A DNA stretch of 64,000 bases from Hyalella azteca (taxonomy: Eukaryota > Arthropoda > Malacostraca > Amphipoda > Hyalellidae): assembly GCF_000764305.2 (NCBI RefSeq), contig NW_025941449.1:291031-355030 (forward strand), in the 5' to 3' direction. The position numbers were made by a program, and so were the translations under genes. Below the pieces are notes generated by a model, which saw nothing but the letters and a program-made list of their open reading frames with translations, did no database searches and was not told where the DNA came from. Of the stretch, positions 19,274 to 31,329 are shown in pieces; positions within the stretch are counted from its first letter, which is position 1; each line of letters opens with the position of its first letter.

Positions 19274-19462
19274 AGGTTTCTATATTCAAAGTTTCGCTCA
19301 AATCTGTACTGTAGTTTAGAAGAAATGTCATGCTTACATAACATAACATATTGATCTCGGCGCTGAAGTGTAGGCCTGATGTGTGTGCCTTCTTCACAGA
19401 AGATCTAAAATCGTGTCATTTGACCGGATCTTTTCATGACTGACGATAGTTTGGAGTAGCTA

Positions 19463-19588
19463 CTAGACTTCCACGGGGTTCGATATGGTGCTAGGCATTT
19501 CAAATCTGAACATATATTTTTCCATAGCTTTATCTAGTCTGTTCTTGAACGCGTTCATACTTGGAGCGCCAACGATGTCATCACTAAA
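19463..19588 (-). pseudogene. 3' end of a non-LTR retrotransposon reverse-transcriptase ORF
   Basis: The minus-strand frame reads FSDDIVGAPSMNAFKNRLDK, then AMEKYMFRFEMPST, and ends at TAG (19465-19463). The 'VGAPSMNAFKNRLDK' tail is typical of LINE ORF2 C-termini (RTE/CR1/Jockey-like). Upstream sequence on this strand (to about 19735) has no open frame, so only a 5'-truncated, decayed fragment is present. Confidence 0.7.
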
Positions 19589-19890
19589 ACAACAGCATTT
19601 TCATAGTGTAGGCGATCGCCTCTGCTAGCAGAGGCTGGACATAGGCTATGCATGTCCTGTGTGTAGTAGTCCTTGCACAAGGGCTAAAGAGTCGCTCTTT
19701 GGTCCGGCTCTAAATTCCCTTGCGTTGGAGAGAGGAAGAATAAACACAAGGAACTCTCCGTAGTATACTGGTAATCTTCGGGCAAATTACAAGTTTCTTC
19801 ATACGAGGCGCACAATTTATTATCCTTCTTAGACCAAAAGTTCACGGAAGAAGGCTCGACACTTCAGAAGTACAAACAGCCGAGAAACTA

Positions 19891-19942
19891 CACAGTATGA
19901 GCAACCAAATGCATGAAATTGCATTTGGTTGCTCATACTGTG
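19891..19942. repeat. Perfect 23-bp palindrome with 6-nt loop
   Basis: 19891-19913 is the exact reverse complement of 19920-19942, with loop tgaaat. It is short for a pre-miRNA (about 65 nt or more is usual) and has no mismatches. It could form a cruciform or be two ends of a minimal inverted repeat. Confidence 0.85.
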
Positions 19943-19949
19943 AAATTGC

Positions 19950-21130
19950 AACCAAATTTCAATTACCTTCTGTACAATTCAATTTTATTAGCAAAACTGT
20001 GAACTCTCGATATACTCGATATATGATATTCTGAGTCACTTCTCATCTGCTCATTTGTAACGTGAAGGACGAATTGAGATGAGAGTTGGTCACTGTTGTT
20101 TCCCAACTAAACAATTGAAGAATGCATTTAACCGATCTATTTTACAATGATATTCAATTTCAAAATATAAAAATCGTAGAAAATTGTATTGAACTGTGTG
20201 AAATCTTTTCTTACGTCAAGAGTTTAGACATCGATAGACGTTTTGGTTGAGCCCATCGAGTCTCGCCGTAATAATTTTGATCGTGTGTGGACGAGATAAC
20301 TCGCAGGCCAATTTTGGTCTGCAATAAGAACACTGAAAATGTTCCTGTTCATTACGGACAGCCTCACTGAACGTGGCATATTTGAGGAATAAATCTCATT
20401 ATCACCTGATAGACGATGCGAGCCATGTTTTGCCTCCTCTATGGAAGAGGTCGCTAAATTTAGGCAGCGAAGTAATGCTTTAAAATGGCGCGATGGCATG
20501 TGCAGTGATGATATCGGACCGATCCAACACTTATGAGACGGATTTTTGGAAGGAATTGTTGGGACGAATTATCATTGCAAATTTCACGGCATGAACTTTT
20601 CAATTAGTAAATACCGATCTTGACCAAATTAAGAAGGAAGCTTTTCATTCACAATGCGATCGTGCGAGCGTTGTCAGATTTTTTCTGCTTATTATTTAGC
20701 CTGATGACCGTTAATTTATAACACATTTACCACTCACAAGTTTTACTATTCGAAACCAATCTTAATCAAATTAAAAACGGCGCTATTTATACGCAATACG
20801 CACCTGTGAACGGCCTTGGTACGTTCAATATTATATGGACAGGAGAAGGATTCTTTCTCCATGTTTTGTTAGACCGGCTCTGGAGGCCTCCTCATGAGCC
20901 TGGTACGTTCTGAACGCGAGTAGACTGTCTGGCATTATGCATTAATGTAGATTATCATTAATGTAGATCATTTTTGATGTAGATTCTTAATAGAGGAAGC
21001 TTCAATAACAATAATTTTTAATGACACTAACGGATATTTATTATTTTATTAGTAGCATTCCGGCATGGTCATGAGCTGCCAGCCTGTAGCATGTGAGCTG
21101 CCAGCCTGTCTGACACTGACATATCTACTC
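19950..21130. other. No gene seen
   Basis: AT-rich. A 91-codon minus-strand open frame (20224-20499) starting MPSRHFKALLRCLN was considered but matches no family I know. Otherwise nothing. Confidence 0.4.
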
Positions 21131-21137
21131 GCTCAAC

Positions 21138-21502
21138 TACACTACTTCTAACGATCTGATGCTCTAACTGCCCTATCTCTAACGATCTAGGGCTCCAACT
21201 GTACTACTTCTAACGATCTGATGCTCTAACTACACTACCTCAAACGATCTAAGGCACTAACTGCACTATCTCTAACGATCTAAAGCTCTATAACTGCACT
21301 ACCTCAAACAATCTGATGCTCTAACTACACTACATCTAACGATCTAATGCTGTAACTGCACTATCTCTAATGATTTAATGCTCTAGCTACACTACCTCCA
21401 ACAATCTAAGGCTCTAACTACACTACCTCTAACGATCTAATGCTACAACTACACTACCTCTAACGATCTAATGCTCTAGCTAGACTACCTCCAACAATCT
21501 AT
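21138..21502. repeat. Minisatellite, ~32-bp unit (ctaacgatctaatgctctaac)
   Basis: About eleven degenerate copies of ctaacgatctaatgctctaa plus ctacactacct. Confidence 0.85.
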
Positions 21503-21542
21503 ATACGAACCTATTTTCGCCAAAACTAGAAGGTATATCAGC

Positions 21543-21790
21543 TGGCAGATGGTATTATGTAGCTACTGTAGCCACCATTACATGGTAACGGGCAGATGGT
21601 ATTATGTAGCTACTGTCGCCACCATTACATGGTAACGGGCAGATGGTATTATGTAGCTACTGCCGCCACCATTACATGGTAACGGGCAGATGGTATTATG
21701 TAGCTACTGCCGCCACCATTACATGGGAGCGGGTAGATGGTATTATGTAGCTACTGCCGCCGCCATTACATGGTAACGGGCAGATGGTAT
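21543..21790. repeat. Minisatellite, 47-bp unit (gggcagatggtattatg)
   Basis: Five full copies and a partial sixth, period 47 (unit starts near 21545, 21592, 21639 and onwards), highly similar to each other. The last unit runs directly into the 497-bp duplication. Confidence 0.92.
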
Positions 21791-22767
21791 TATGAACATA
21801 TTATCGTCAGGAGAGCTTCTTCCGTAATTTATAGTCATGGAGAGGAAGTTATAAACGCAGCCTCGCATGCCTCGTAAAGTTCGCCCAGCCCCAAAATTCT
21901 GCTCTTTAAGCTTTTAGTAGCTCACGGATAACGATGAGAAATTTATTATTTCATAAGTAATGAATTTACGAGGACAGCATCTAGAATCAGTCATCTATAC
22001 CTCCTCTCTCGTCAAATGAAATTAAATTTATAACAATGTCAGGATTATAACAAAGAAGTCAAGCTATAAAATATTGTAAATATTACAACCAATGAGCATT
22101 GAAACTGTTGAAACATTCCACCGATCTTTGACTGTAGCCTGTGACGCAGGAGCGCCGTTTCACTATGCATAGGAAACCATATATTTTAATCCTGATTTGC
22201 ATAAGAGCCGACAAGGTGCACGTTAGGACCAGCGTTTGCAGTTGTTAGCTTTAGCGTCGGAAATTTGAGCGAACGGGCAGATGGTATTATGAACATATTA
22301 TCGTCAGGAGAGCTTCTTCCGTAATTTATAGTCATGGAGAGGAAGTAATAAACGCAGCCTCGCATGCCTCGTAAAGTTCGCCCAGCCCCAAAATTCTGCT
22401 CTTTAAGCTTTTAGTAGCTCACGTACGGATAAAGATGAGAAATTTATTATTTCATAGGTAATGAATTTACGAGGACAGCATCTGGAACCAGTCACATATA
22501 CCTCATCTCCCGTCAAATGAAATTAAAATGTCAGGATTAGAACAAAGGAGTCATGCTATAAAATATTTTAAATATTACAACCAATGAGCGCTGAAACTGT
22601 TGAAACATTCCACCGATCTTTGACTGTAGCCTGTGACGCTGGAGCGTCGTTTCACTATGCATAGGAAGCCATATATTTTAATCCTGATTTGCATAAGAGC
22701 CGACAAGGTGCACGTTAGGACCAGCGTTTGCAGTTGTTAGCTTTAGCGTCGGAAATTTGAGCGAAGA
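21778..22767. repeat. Tandem duplication, 2 x ~497 bp
   Basis: 21778-22274 and 22275-22767 are the same sequence with scattered substitutions and small indels. Each begins gggcagatggtattatgaac and ends cggaaatttgagcgaa. Non-coding. Confidence 0.93.
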
Positions 22768-23570
22768 TCGAGCTTCTGTTCCTAGGAAGAAACTCACTAG
22801 TTGGAGTGCTCATCGCAGCCGACGCCGTACGCGGTGCTGTTGTTCCTGGTCGCTCCGTCAATATTGTTTTTGGTGCTCAGAACTGAGCAGATAAACGGTC
22901 AATCGGGCCTACCGTGAAGGCCGATCAGTTATCAGCGCCTCTATATTGGCCGCCGAAAAATGATGCTCTACCGCGTTGCCGCTTCCATCGACTTCCTCTT
23001 ATTTTAGTAAATTCTGCTGGCGTCTGCAGCTCCCTCGATCTTACTCATAGAGGACTTAAGCTACATATTTCTGTCGGCAGACGACATTTTAGCTTCTCTT
23101 ACTGTAATGATTTCATGCATTATGTATGATACAGCTACCCGTTTAACTTCTACTATCTTCGCTTAGAATTTGCTCGATTTTTGGTCAGTCTTCCTAAAGT
23201 CGTTTTGTGTAAGTTTATGTGCATCCGTTAAATTAAAAAAAATCAGGTGACGTACATGGAATAAAATATTCGGAGAGATATGTGCTTATCCTGCTAATAC
23301 ATCCATCACGTTGCGGCACCAATTTTCTAATATCTGAAAAACTGGGAATTTTTTTCCATGAAGCTTCCTAGCGCTGAATTGAGTTCCTCACTATATAATG
23401 AACAATCGGTTGATTATTCGTTCAAATTTAATTTAACGGAAGCAGGGGACTCTCAATTGATTTCAATCGCTGCCTTCCTGTAAACTTTTAAGTCTCCGGA
23501 GAAGGGATTTTTCTCAAGATGAAAACTTATGGCTTCCAGTTTACATGAGCAAGAAAGAAGTATTACGAAA
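22768..23570. other. No gene seen
   Basis: Mixed base composition. One 71-codon plus-strand open frame at 22914-23129 has no recognisable motif. Confidence 0.4.
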
Positions 23571-23580
23571 AATGCATTGC

Positions 23581-23642
23581 TCATTGTAAATGTCGGTAGA
23601 CATTTACAATGAACTACCGTCAAATGTCGGTAGACATTTACA
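23581..23642. repeat. Short hairpins built on aaatgtcggtagacattt
   Basis: 23581-23594 pairs perfectly with 23599-23612 (14 bp, loop ggta). A second partial copy of the same hairpin follows at 23621-23642. Confidence 0.75.
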
Positions 23643-23704
23643 GTGATAAATATAAAGCTTGAATAATTTATGATATAATTATATAAACTTTATAAAGCTT
23701 GTTT

Positions 23705-23812
23705 AATTTCGGAAACCATTACTAAAAATCTCGCCCCTGACATCGAGTGGTGGAGGTGCGACTCCGTGACGGCAGGCAAGAGGCCGTCGCTTCAAGTAGC
23801 GCTTTATTTAAT
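23705..23812 (+). repeat. Direct repeat, copy 1 (ctgacatcgagtggt ... agtagcgctttatttaat)
   Basis: About 105 bp with the blocks aaaccattactaaa, cccctgacatcgagtggt, gcgactc and aagtagcgctttatttaat. They are repeated in order and orientation at 25497-25592. Confidence 0.8.
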
Positions 23813-24469
23813 ACAATACAACATTTCTTAGAAGAGAGACTGCGTAGATTGCGTTCATACTTGCTGATAAAATCCGATTAAATTGATTGTGTGACAGCTG
23901 AATGATGTACTGCTGTTTGAAAGGCGGCTCCAAGTCTGATTCTGTGACGATGTGACCAGCGCTCAGTAATAATCGTATATATATACCGCGTTCATCAGAT
24001 TACGATGAGTGCCCACTGAAGACAAATTTGAACTACAACAGAAAAATTGTTCATCAGAACTACAACACGTAAACAATTTAGGGCCAACCTGTCCAATGTG
24101 TCCATTCATAGATTAATCGATAAACAATCTTAATGTCAACAATATACATAAAACTGTTTAATGTTCAAAAGTGTCATAAGGAAATAATCCTTATTAGGAA
24201 CTAAGAGGTTGAGACTATCAGCATACGAAGTGATGCTTTATAAAATACGAAACTGTGCGTTATAGAAAGTCAACCTGTTTACGAGGCTTAGTCACAAATA
24301 AATACTTAGTTCTACACTCTAATCGTAGCTACCCAGTAGTTGGTTCATACACACAAGAAGTTCATCCCACATCCACATCATTGGTCTAAATTTTACAAGC
24401 ACATCACACATTCAAACTACATCCACAACCAATTGACACAACCTATTGAAGAGTGAAGCACCTCGCACG

Positions 24470-24725
24470 GTTAAGGACCCCGGGCACATCACACCGTGAA
24501 GGACCCCGTGCTCATCATTCGATGAAGGATCCAGTGCACATCACACGGTGACGGAACATATGAACTTCACACGGAGAAGGATCCAGCGCGCATCACACGA
24601 AGAAGGATCCAGCGCGCTTCCAACGGTGAAGGATCCACTGTACTTCACACGGTGAAGGATCCAGTGCACATCACACGGTGAAGGACCCGTGCACATCACA
24701 CGGTCACACGGTGGGCACAACTCAC
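24470..24725. repeat. Minisatellite, ~27-bp unit (cacacggtgaaggatccagtg)
   Basis: About nine degenerate units of catcacacggtgaaggatcc. Confidence 0.85.
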
Positions 24726-25139
24726 CTGTGCGGGTCGTAGGCTCGTGTTGCCGCGCGTTCAGTACTTGGAGATCAGTAGTTCGATGGGCAAGCGCTCACC
24801 CGTATCACTGATACCTGATACACTGAGAACATCAGGGTGCACAAACACTGATTTAACGCTTAGAATTAGAGCAGATGAACCGTACCAAGCATTCATTGTT
24901 TTACAACACTCAGCATTAAAACAGATGTATCGTACTAACACTTCCATAAGCAATTACATGGCCTAGGCTGGAAAATACAAATTTCATTCGTCTCGGAGGA
25001 AACGCGTTCATCCAGAGGCAACTGCACAGGGAAACCTCTTCGTATTTAACCTGAAAACAATCACACAGCACGAAACCATCTTCAAAATAATCGATAACCA
25101 GCAGAAAAATTTCGTCCAAAAACAGTAAAATTCTTAAAT

Positions 25140-25450
25140 CTAGTTCACAAACACTGAGTTGGTTGAAACTTCATGAACAAACACAGAAATATTGTCCACA
25201 GAAACGATGACTTCCGAGGCAAACAAAACTATGTCGTCCTCGGACACTTGTACTTTAGAAACCTTCACAACGAAAACGATTATTGTTAACAGGAACAGTT
25301 AAATTCACAAACCAAATCAAAAATATTAGCATTTCAACAGACAGGATTTTTCCAGGAACCAAGCTCAAAAATACTAGTATTGTCAACGGACACGATTGAG
25401 TTCAGAAACCAGCCAAAAAACTAAACATTGTCAACAGACACGATGAACTA
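25140..25450. repeat. Degenerate tandem repeat (~55-60 bp)
   Basis: Recurring words are acaaacac/caaaaatact, attgtcaacagacacgat and cagaaacca. Identity between units is low. Confidence 0.5.
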
Positions 25451-25496
25451 AAATCCAATTGCAGGCATGAAAGCGAAGTATTGCTAACAGGCCTGA

Positions 25497-25592
25497 TAAT
25501 TTCAGAAACCATTACTAAAATCTCGTCCCCTGACATCGAGTGGTATAGCAGCGCGACTCGTAGGCCGCCTCGCTAAGTAGCGCTTTATTTAA
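25497..25592 (+). repeat. Direct repeat, copy 2
   Basis: Partner of 23705-23812. The two copies bound about 1.7 kb of mostly tandem-repeat DNA, as the ends of an element or of a duplication would. Confidence 0.8.
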
Positions 25593-25809
25593 TTACGCCT
25601 AACTATTCAACTAATTACGCCTAACTTCTCTTATTCTCGTGCGGTCATTTTTACGAGGGATGATATTAATGCGCAGCTCCTGGGTGGAGCCTACCCTAAT
25701 TAAGCGCCCAGACCGAGAGCTGTTAAGATCTTAACTTAATGAGACTTTTCACTTCATCCTTGAGAAGGAATTAAAATGCCTTCATTGAGCGACTGCGGTA
25801 TATAATTAG

Positions 25810-25968
25810 GCCTATGGTGGTGGTGGTGAGAGTGGTGGTGGTGGCCGTGGAGGAATTTATGGTAGCTACGGTAGTGGTGATGACAGTTATACAGGTGAAG
25901 ATTATGGTGTTACTGCCTTAGCACAGAATGACCCCTTGCACCGTAGTACAGAACGTTCATGGATCTGA
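25810..25968 (+). pseudogene. Glycine-rich coding-like fragment
   Basis: After a possible acceptor (taattag|GCC) the frame reads AYGGGGESGGGGRGGIYGSY, then GSGDDSYTGEDYGVTA, to TGA at 25966-25968. The Gly/Tyr/Ser pattern recalls low-complexity regions of FUS/hnRNP-type RNA-binding proteins. It has no ATG and no recognised neighbouring exon, so it may be an orphan exon, a retrocopy fragment, or chance on a GGT repeat. Confidence 0.3.
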
Positions 25969-28220
25969 GCTCGATGACTTTGGGTATAAAGGAACACTAC
26001 ACTGTTTTCTTCGTGAAATGGCAAAAACACACAAAATTACTAATGTTCAATTGACTGCAGTAAGCGACAATGGGGAATGACTGAAAACATAACCTGGCAC
26101 CATGTTGCGTATTCTGACATGGCTCAATTTTTCATTCATCAAAGATCGCCTGCACTAGAAAAAATGAATCTATTCAACAAAAGAAAGATTCAATCATTAT
26201 CTTTGTCAAACGCGTAGTTCACTTGTCATTATGTGCCTGGACAATCCTCAAGTTCGATCAATTGACTTCAGCCGGCACAGAATTAGCAGTTCTACCTTTC
26301 TTCCTAATTACAGCTTCACTGTCGTTTTGTTTGAATTAATGTGTAACTTATTCTTTAGATTTATTTACGCTGAGCATTTAATTATTCTATGGTACTCCAA
26401 ACAATTCAATGATCAATTATTACGAACTCAAGTTTCAACTTTACTGTGAACGCGGAGTGTCCACTGTTGGCCGAGGAACACGTTTCCTAAGCTGTGGCGC
26501 ACGTACTTTACCTTTTTCTTTGCATAACTAAGCCAAGTCTTCAACTATATTTTTCTAATTTCCGTCTAGAGTACCTTCCTTTAACTGAATTCTTCTATAT
26601 TTCTAATTTGCCACCTTCTATAACAACATTAGCACTAAAACGCATTAAAATCTTACGTTTGCCAATTTTGTCATACGCTCCGTTGTCATTATCTGAGCCG
26701 TATCCGTGATTTCTGTCAATTAATCCCGTCAGTTAGTTAAAATAGTCAATTTTTCTTTGCAGTATATCTTCATAGCAAGGACACGCCAGTGTAGCGCATT
26801 GGAGGATTTTTTACTATGCGCCACACTTCGCTATCATCGCCTTTACTGCAAGATTACAATCGTCCGTCCATTTTGTTTGTATACATATATTCCAGTAAAA
26901 AATATTCTAATTCAGCCGCCTAATCGACTGGTACGATCAAGGCCAGTTGCACGTTCATGTCTACATTATTTAAACAAATTTCAGCTAAATCTATTCTTGC
27001 TTTATTTTTGTCCGATTGTGTGAGTCCATAATACCTGACACAACACCAAGGTCTCGGTCCCTACCCTACGAGACAGCTGTAGAATTAATTTTTCAAATGA
27101 TCAGTTTGGTCTAGGTCTAAATCGGTTTCAACTTTACTAAAAAATAAACAGGATTTTCAATTTCAATTTTGGGTTTCCAGAAAATACACCTTGGTGTAAA
27201 AATGCACGCCAATAATTAAATGCATTCCATTAAAATTAATTGGGTCAATATCAGATCTTGCGATGCCAGAAAACGGAATTTGGCTATATTAAATAAAATC
27301 CTTCACTTCATCCACAATTTGTTTTGTTGGTCTTGATCGGATTTAGGTTTAGACCTCCGATAGAGACCAGCAAGAGCCGATGTTCTGGATTTCGTTTTAA
27401 GACATTCATTATTTCAGTATTTACAGTAATGAAACTTGATTTCGCAATTTTAGATTTGATCCTTGAAGCATTCAACAAGATTTTCACTTAATCACAGTAA
27501 AATATTCTTGCTATCCAAAATAGCATATTTAATTTCCCAGATAACCGCGAACCACATTGATTGACGCTAATTTAGGTAAAGTGACAATTTTTCAATTCTA
27601 AATGGCCGCTGAAAACTTAGTTCAACATTTGCTTTCAACATGTGTGTTCCAACCCAGTGAAAATTTACAGACGTGTCAGCTTCTGATTTGGAGTACCAGA
27701 AGTTGGGGCGACTCTAAATTTTGTTAGGGAATTGATATCAACAATTGCGCTCAGAATGACGGGAGTCAATTGGCTCAACCTATCCAAGGCTGTTTGGGTC
27801 AATCGTGTGCCAGTTAATACATTTTGCCCATAGAAGGGAATAAGTGGTCATGTTACCGAACATTACCTACACGTGTAGGGTTGTGACAGGCTTACCAGAG
27901 ACGCTGTCTTGTTCTTCCGACAAGAATGGTTGAAAGGCATTGACATTATATTGAGCTTTGGACCGCTCGGGGGAATTGAGCGCTGCACTCTTCTTGAAAT
28001 TAATCAAAAAAATTTTCACATTGAATGACTGCTAGTTAGGATGGGGTCAAATGAATAGGAAGTTTAATATATTGTGTTACATTAAGTTCCAAAATGGTCT
28101 CAACTCCAATAGTTTTCCAGTCTTCATTGTTGATGCTCAGCTAACATCTAGAGGACCTAGAAAAATATCTAGACATCTAGAAAAATATTCAAGCTTGCAG
28201 GCCAGTCACCGCCACAGCTG
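25969..28220. other. No gene seen
   Basis: AT-rich. Only short open frames without family resemblance on either strand. Confidence 0.45.
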
Positions 28221-31200
28221 GAGCTGTAAATCCCCCGACAATTTTGAACTGAATAACGATTGTGCGACAGACTCCTGGCAGCGCCTCCACACACGGCAGC
28301 TGCACTTTATAGGCATGTCGTGGATGCCGCTGCAGCAACCCTCATCTTGCTGCTCCATGTTTTCATGTATAGGCGAACGATAAAATAATAAAAGTAATCA
28401 TAGAGGAATACAGTTTTTCCAAAAAGAACAGCAGATTATGACAATATAAAAATTATAGGGTAAATTGTTTATAAAACAAGTCTTTAAATAAACTTTGAAT
28501 TAAATGAGTCACTGGAAATAAACCCTTCGTTTTGAGCATACTATTAAACACCACACGTCATCCTAAATTCAAATCACTGGAAATTATGTCCCTGCTATCG
28601 GAACACAGTCCGATGGCTGCGTTACATTTCCCTTCAGTTCGACTTGGATTGCTTATACATTGTCCAGGAATCAGACGAGCGACGTCGCCTGGTCGCCTGC
28701 CTTGTTGCCTGCGCGGCGACAAGGAGCGATACCGCGGCTACAGGCTTAGTGAAGTATTAACACGTCAACGACGTACCGTCACGGTGTCATCCCTCACATC
28801 CCTCTGATGTGGTCTCATGCAGGAATATCAAGATGTTTTGAGATATTTGTGGCCAGAAAGTTCTTCATGCCTTTTGCTTCTTGCTTCTGGCCAGTAAATA
28901 AAGCTTCCTCGAAATTTCAATATCGTCTATTTTCTTTTCAGCTAACTCCATTGGAGGCCTCAAAGGAAAAATGCTGGCTATGAGAAATTAAATGTTCCAC
29001 TATAACAAACTTGACAGACCAGAGATTAAATGAAACTGAATATCAGATGGTGGAGCTGATAATTTTGGAAATATAAAGTACCTATCATAATTGAAGCTTC
29101 TTAGACCAATTTCATTACAAAGTTCTATTTTTACCTGAAAATATTTATATAAGTGCAAATTCAGTAAGATTCATATCCGAAGCAAAACACTGGTTGCACG
29201 TTGGCAGATTGCTATAACCCTCGTAACCTTGGCAGAAAACACGCTTCCGCCCCCACAAAATATCGAATTATTCAAGGGCGCATCAGTAAAGCAGATGCTC
29301 CGTCGACCAGTAACTCAGATGCCCGTCGGTATGGTCTGCTGCGTTTCATCGGTTTGAGCGACAAAGCCGTTGTGTTGCCGGTCCATAAATCCCACACATT
29401 GTTGGGCTGTAAATCGATCGAATGAGCTGGCGGCCGCAACTTAGCACAGGCCCCGAACATTATGCGCCAGTCAACGGCTCCAGTTTTTCATTCAGTCATA
29501 GCTACAGACAAAATTTAGCACCTTCTGAATTTAAGTCAAATGCACTCTATGAAAATTTTACTTACACAGCTACGTATACTGTGAAAGCAGCGTCAATGAG
29601 CTTTTGTTTTTCAGGTAAAAATATTTTTTCAGAGTTATTTTTTTATTTTGATACCGCCTTGATATTTGATATCTAGTCGCAAACTTGACAGGAAATTCAA
29701 CTTCGCAAATTTTACAGGAAATTTAATTTGTTATTTCACTGGAAGCTAAGGTCATGCGCATTGCTTAGTTAAGTACAGTATAATTCGTTCAGTTAGAGGA
29801 TCTGAAAAAGTCTACGGTGATTGACAACAGGATTTAATTAACTTTCGATCAAATTGATAAATTAATAATTTTAAAGGAAATACGGAAACTTTTTTATTGT
29901 AAACGATCCTTAGCATCAATGTAGTTCAAGCTCATATGATAAATTCATATGCTCAATCACAACGATGCATACATATGTGTGAATGTACGCAGGTATATAT
30001 AAACATTGGTCATCATCCGAATCTTTTTTGTTTTATTCACCATTCGTTCACGCTGCCCTTCACTATCTCTGGCAATTAAATTTCTCATTCCAACAACTTT
30101 TAAATTCTAATGAACCTCAAGTAAGTTTCGCTTGCTATTATGCTCAAAAATACAGAAACAAATTAAACTTTCTTCCAATATTTAGTTATGCTCAACAAGA
30201 ATGTCTGTTTTTTACAACGAAAGAGTCCTCAGTGTGACCAACATGAACCACAACCTCCAATATCTCAGTCGGTCTGTTGTCATGCCGAAAATCATGCCAG
30301 GCATGGAGCATCAGTAGACGCCTCATTTCTCTATGCTAATAGCATTTATTGCCGGCAAGCTCTTTCTTTTGGCCAAATTGGCCGCCGCTTCTTGAATTTG
30401 CTCGACTGCTGCGAGAAGTTAAGAAAGCCCCTACAGCAATCTTTTGTTGGAGATGTTTTGCCAGTCGTTCGTAAAAAGCTAGCAACAAGCGTCAGCCTGG
30501 GAGCCCGTTTCTTGATGAGCCTCCAGAGATTCTCTCAGGTCGGTAGCGGCGCAGTTCGCTGGAATGAAAAGCGCTCGATGAAGTCTGGTCAGCATCGTTC
30601 TGTTCCTTTCTTCCCCATGCGTATCTCAAGAGATGGAATGCATGCTTGATTATACCTCTTCAATTCAAATCTATGGTATGCGTGTTGACAACCGTCAGCC
30701 AATTCACAATGAAAATACTGTTGATAATCATTACGCTATAATCTAAAATATCATTGAGTCAAAATCGCCCAATAATTATCCTCTTAAAATTCGAAGATTC
30801 GTCGGTCGAAACATTTGGCGGAACACAGTATGGCATACATGATGAATTATTAACAATTTCTTAAAACTGACTACTCCTTTCGAGCTTGCCATAAATAGCG
30901 TCGTATTTTGGAAAAAATATTTCTGAAATTTAGTGAAAAGTGGAGTCAACGCGGAGGCAGGACCTGAATAAATTTTTTCAGTCATGCAATGAATAAAATG
31001 AGGTTTAAACGCATTTTTAATTTACAGTCATCTCGTTCGCATACGCCCTATATACATAACCACGTATATGATGTTAAATCATCGTCCACTGTGTGCAAGT
31101 AGTATAATTGCAAATGACAAAGCCATCATCCACTCCCCACACGCAGTATAATAACCCTGTAGGACATAAGCTTCATCCACTCTCCACACAGGCAGTATAA

Positions 31201-31320
31201 TAACGCTGTAGGACATAAGCTTCAACCACTCCCCACACGCAGTATAATAACGCTGTAGGACATAAGCTTCATCCACTCCCCACACGCAGTATAATAACGC
31301 TGTAGGACATAAGCTTCATC
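28221..31320. repeat. Large dispersed duplication, copy A (~3.1 kb)
   Basis: From gagctgtaaatcccccgac to the terminal 47-bp minisatellite, this segment matches 35786-39106 in the same orientation. Identity is about 98% over the 430-bp block I compared base by base (30260-30620 region), lower elsewhere, with small indels. Non-coding or decayed: the longest shared open frame (153 codons, plus strand) differs by five nonsynonymous and two synonymous changes. Copy A is directly followed by the truncated mariner. Confidence 0.92.
31122..31320. repeat. 47-bp minisatellite at the end of copy A
   Basis: About four full units of cttcatccactccccacacg, cagtataataacgctgtagg and acataag. The same array is about twice as long in copy B. 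Confidence 0.92.
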
Positions 31321-31329
31321 TACGCAGCA

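Larger units (their letters stand above)
18380..19345. repeat. Inverted and direct repeat array around aaacatcaccgtt units
   Basis: Related ~150-200 bp units occur several times: forward at about 18400-18500 and 18540-18660, reverse at about 18770-18905, and reverse again at 18940-19345 (this last one split by the 19020-19273 MITE). Shared words are gtgatgttt(a/g)g(c/a)tc, gcatgacatttcttctaaac, gatttgaacgaaactttgaa and gcgagttatacgg. It is non-coding. Confidence 0.75.

Noticed and set aside
20224..20499. 91-codon minus-strand frame starting MPSRHFKALLRC
   Set aside because: The start recalls piggyBac-type transposases, but the remainder shows no such motif and there are no TTAA-flanked ends nearby.
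21138..21790. CRISPR-like array
   Set aside because: Units are contiguous tandem repeats without unique spacers in a eukaryotic genome.
30188..30649. 153-codon plus-strand frame present in both 3-kb copies
   Set aside because: Differences between the copies are mostly nonsynonymous (five against two) and the N-termini differ. No purifying selection and no known domain.
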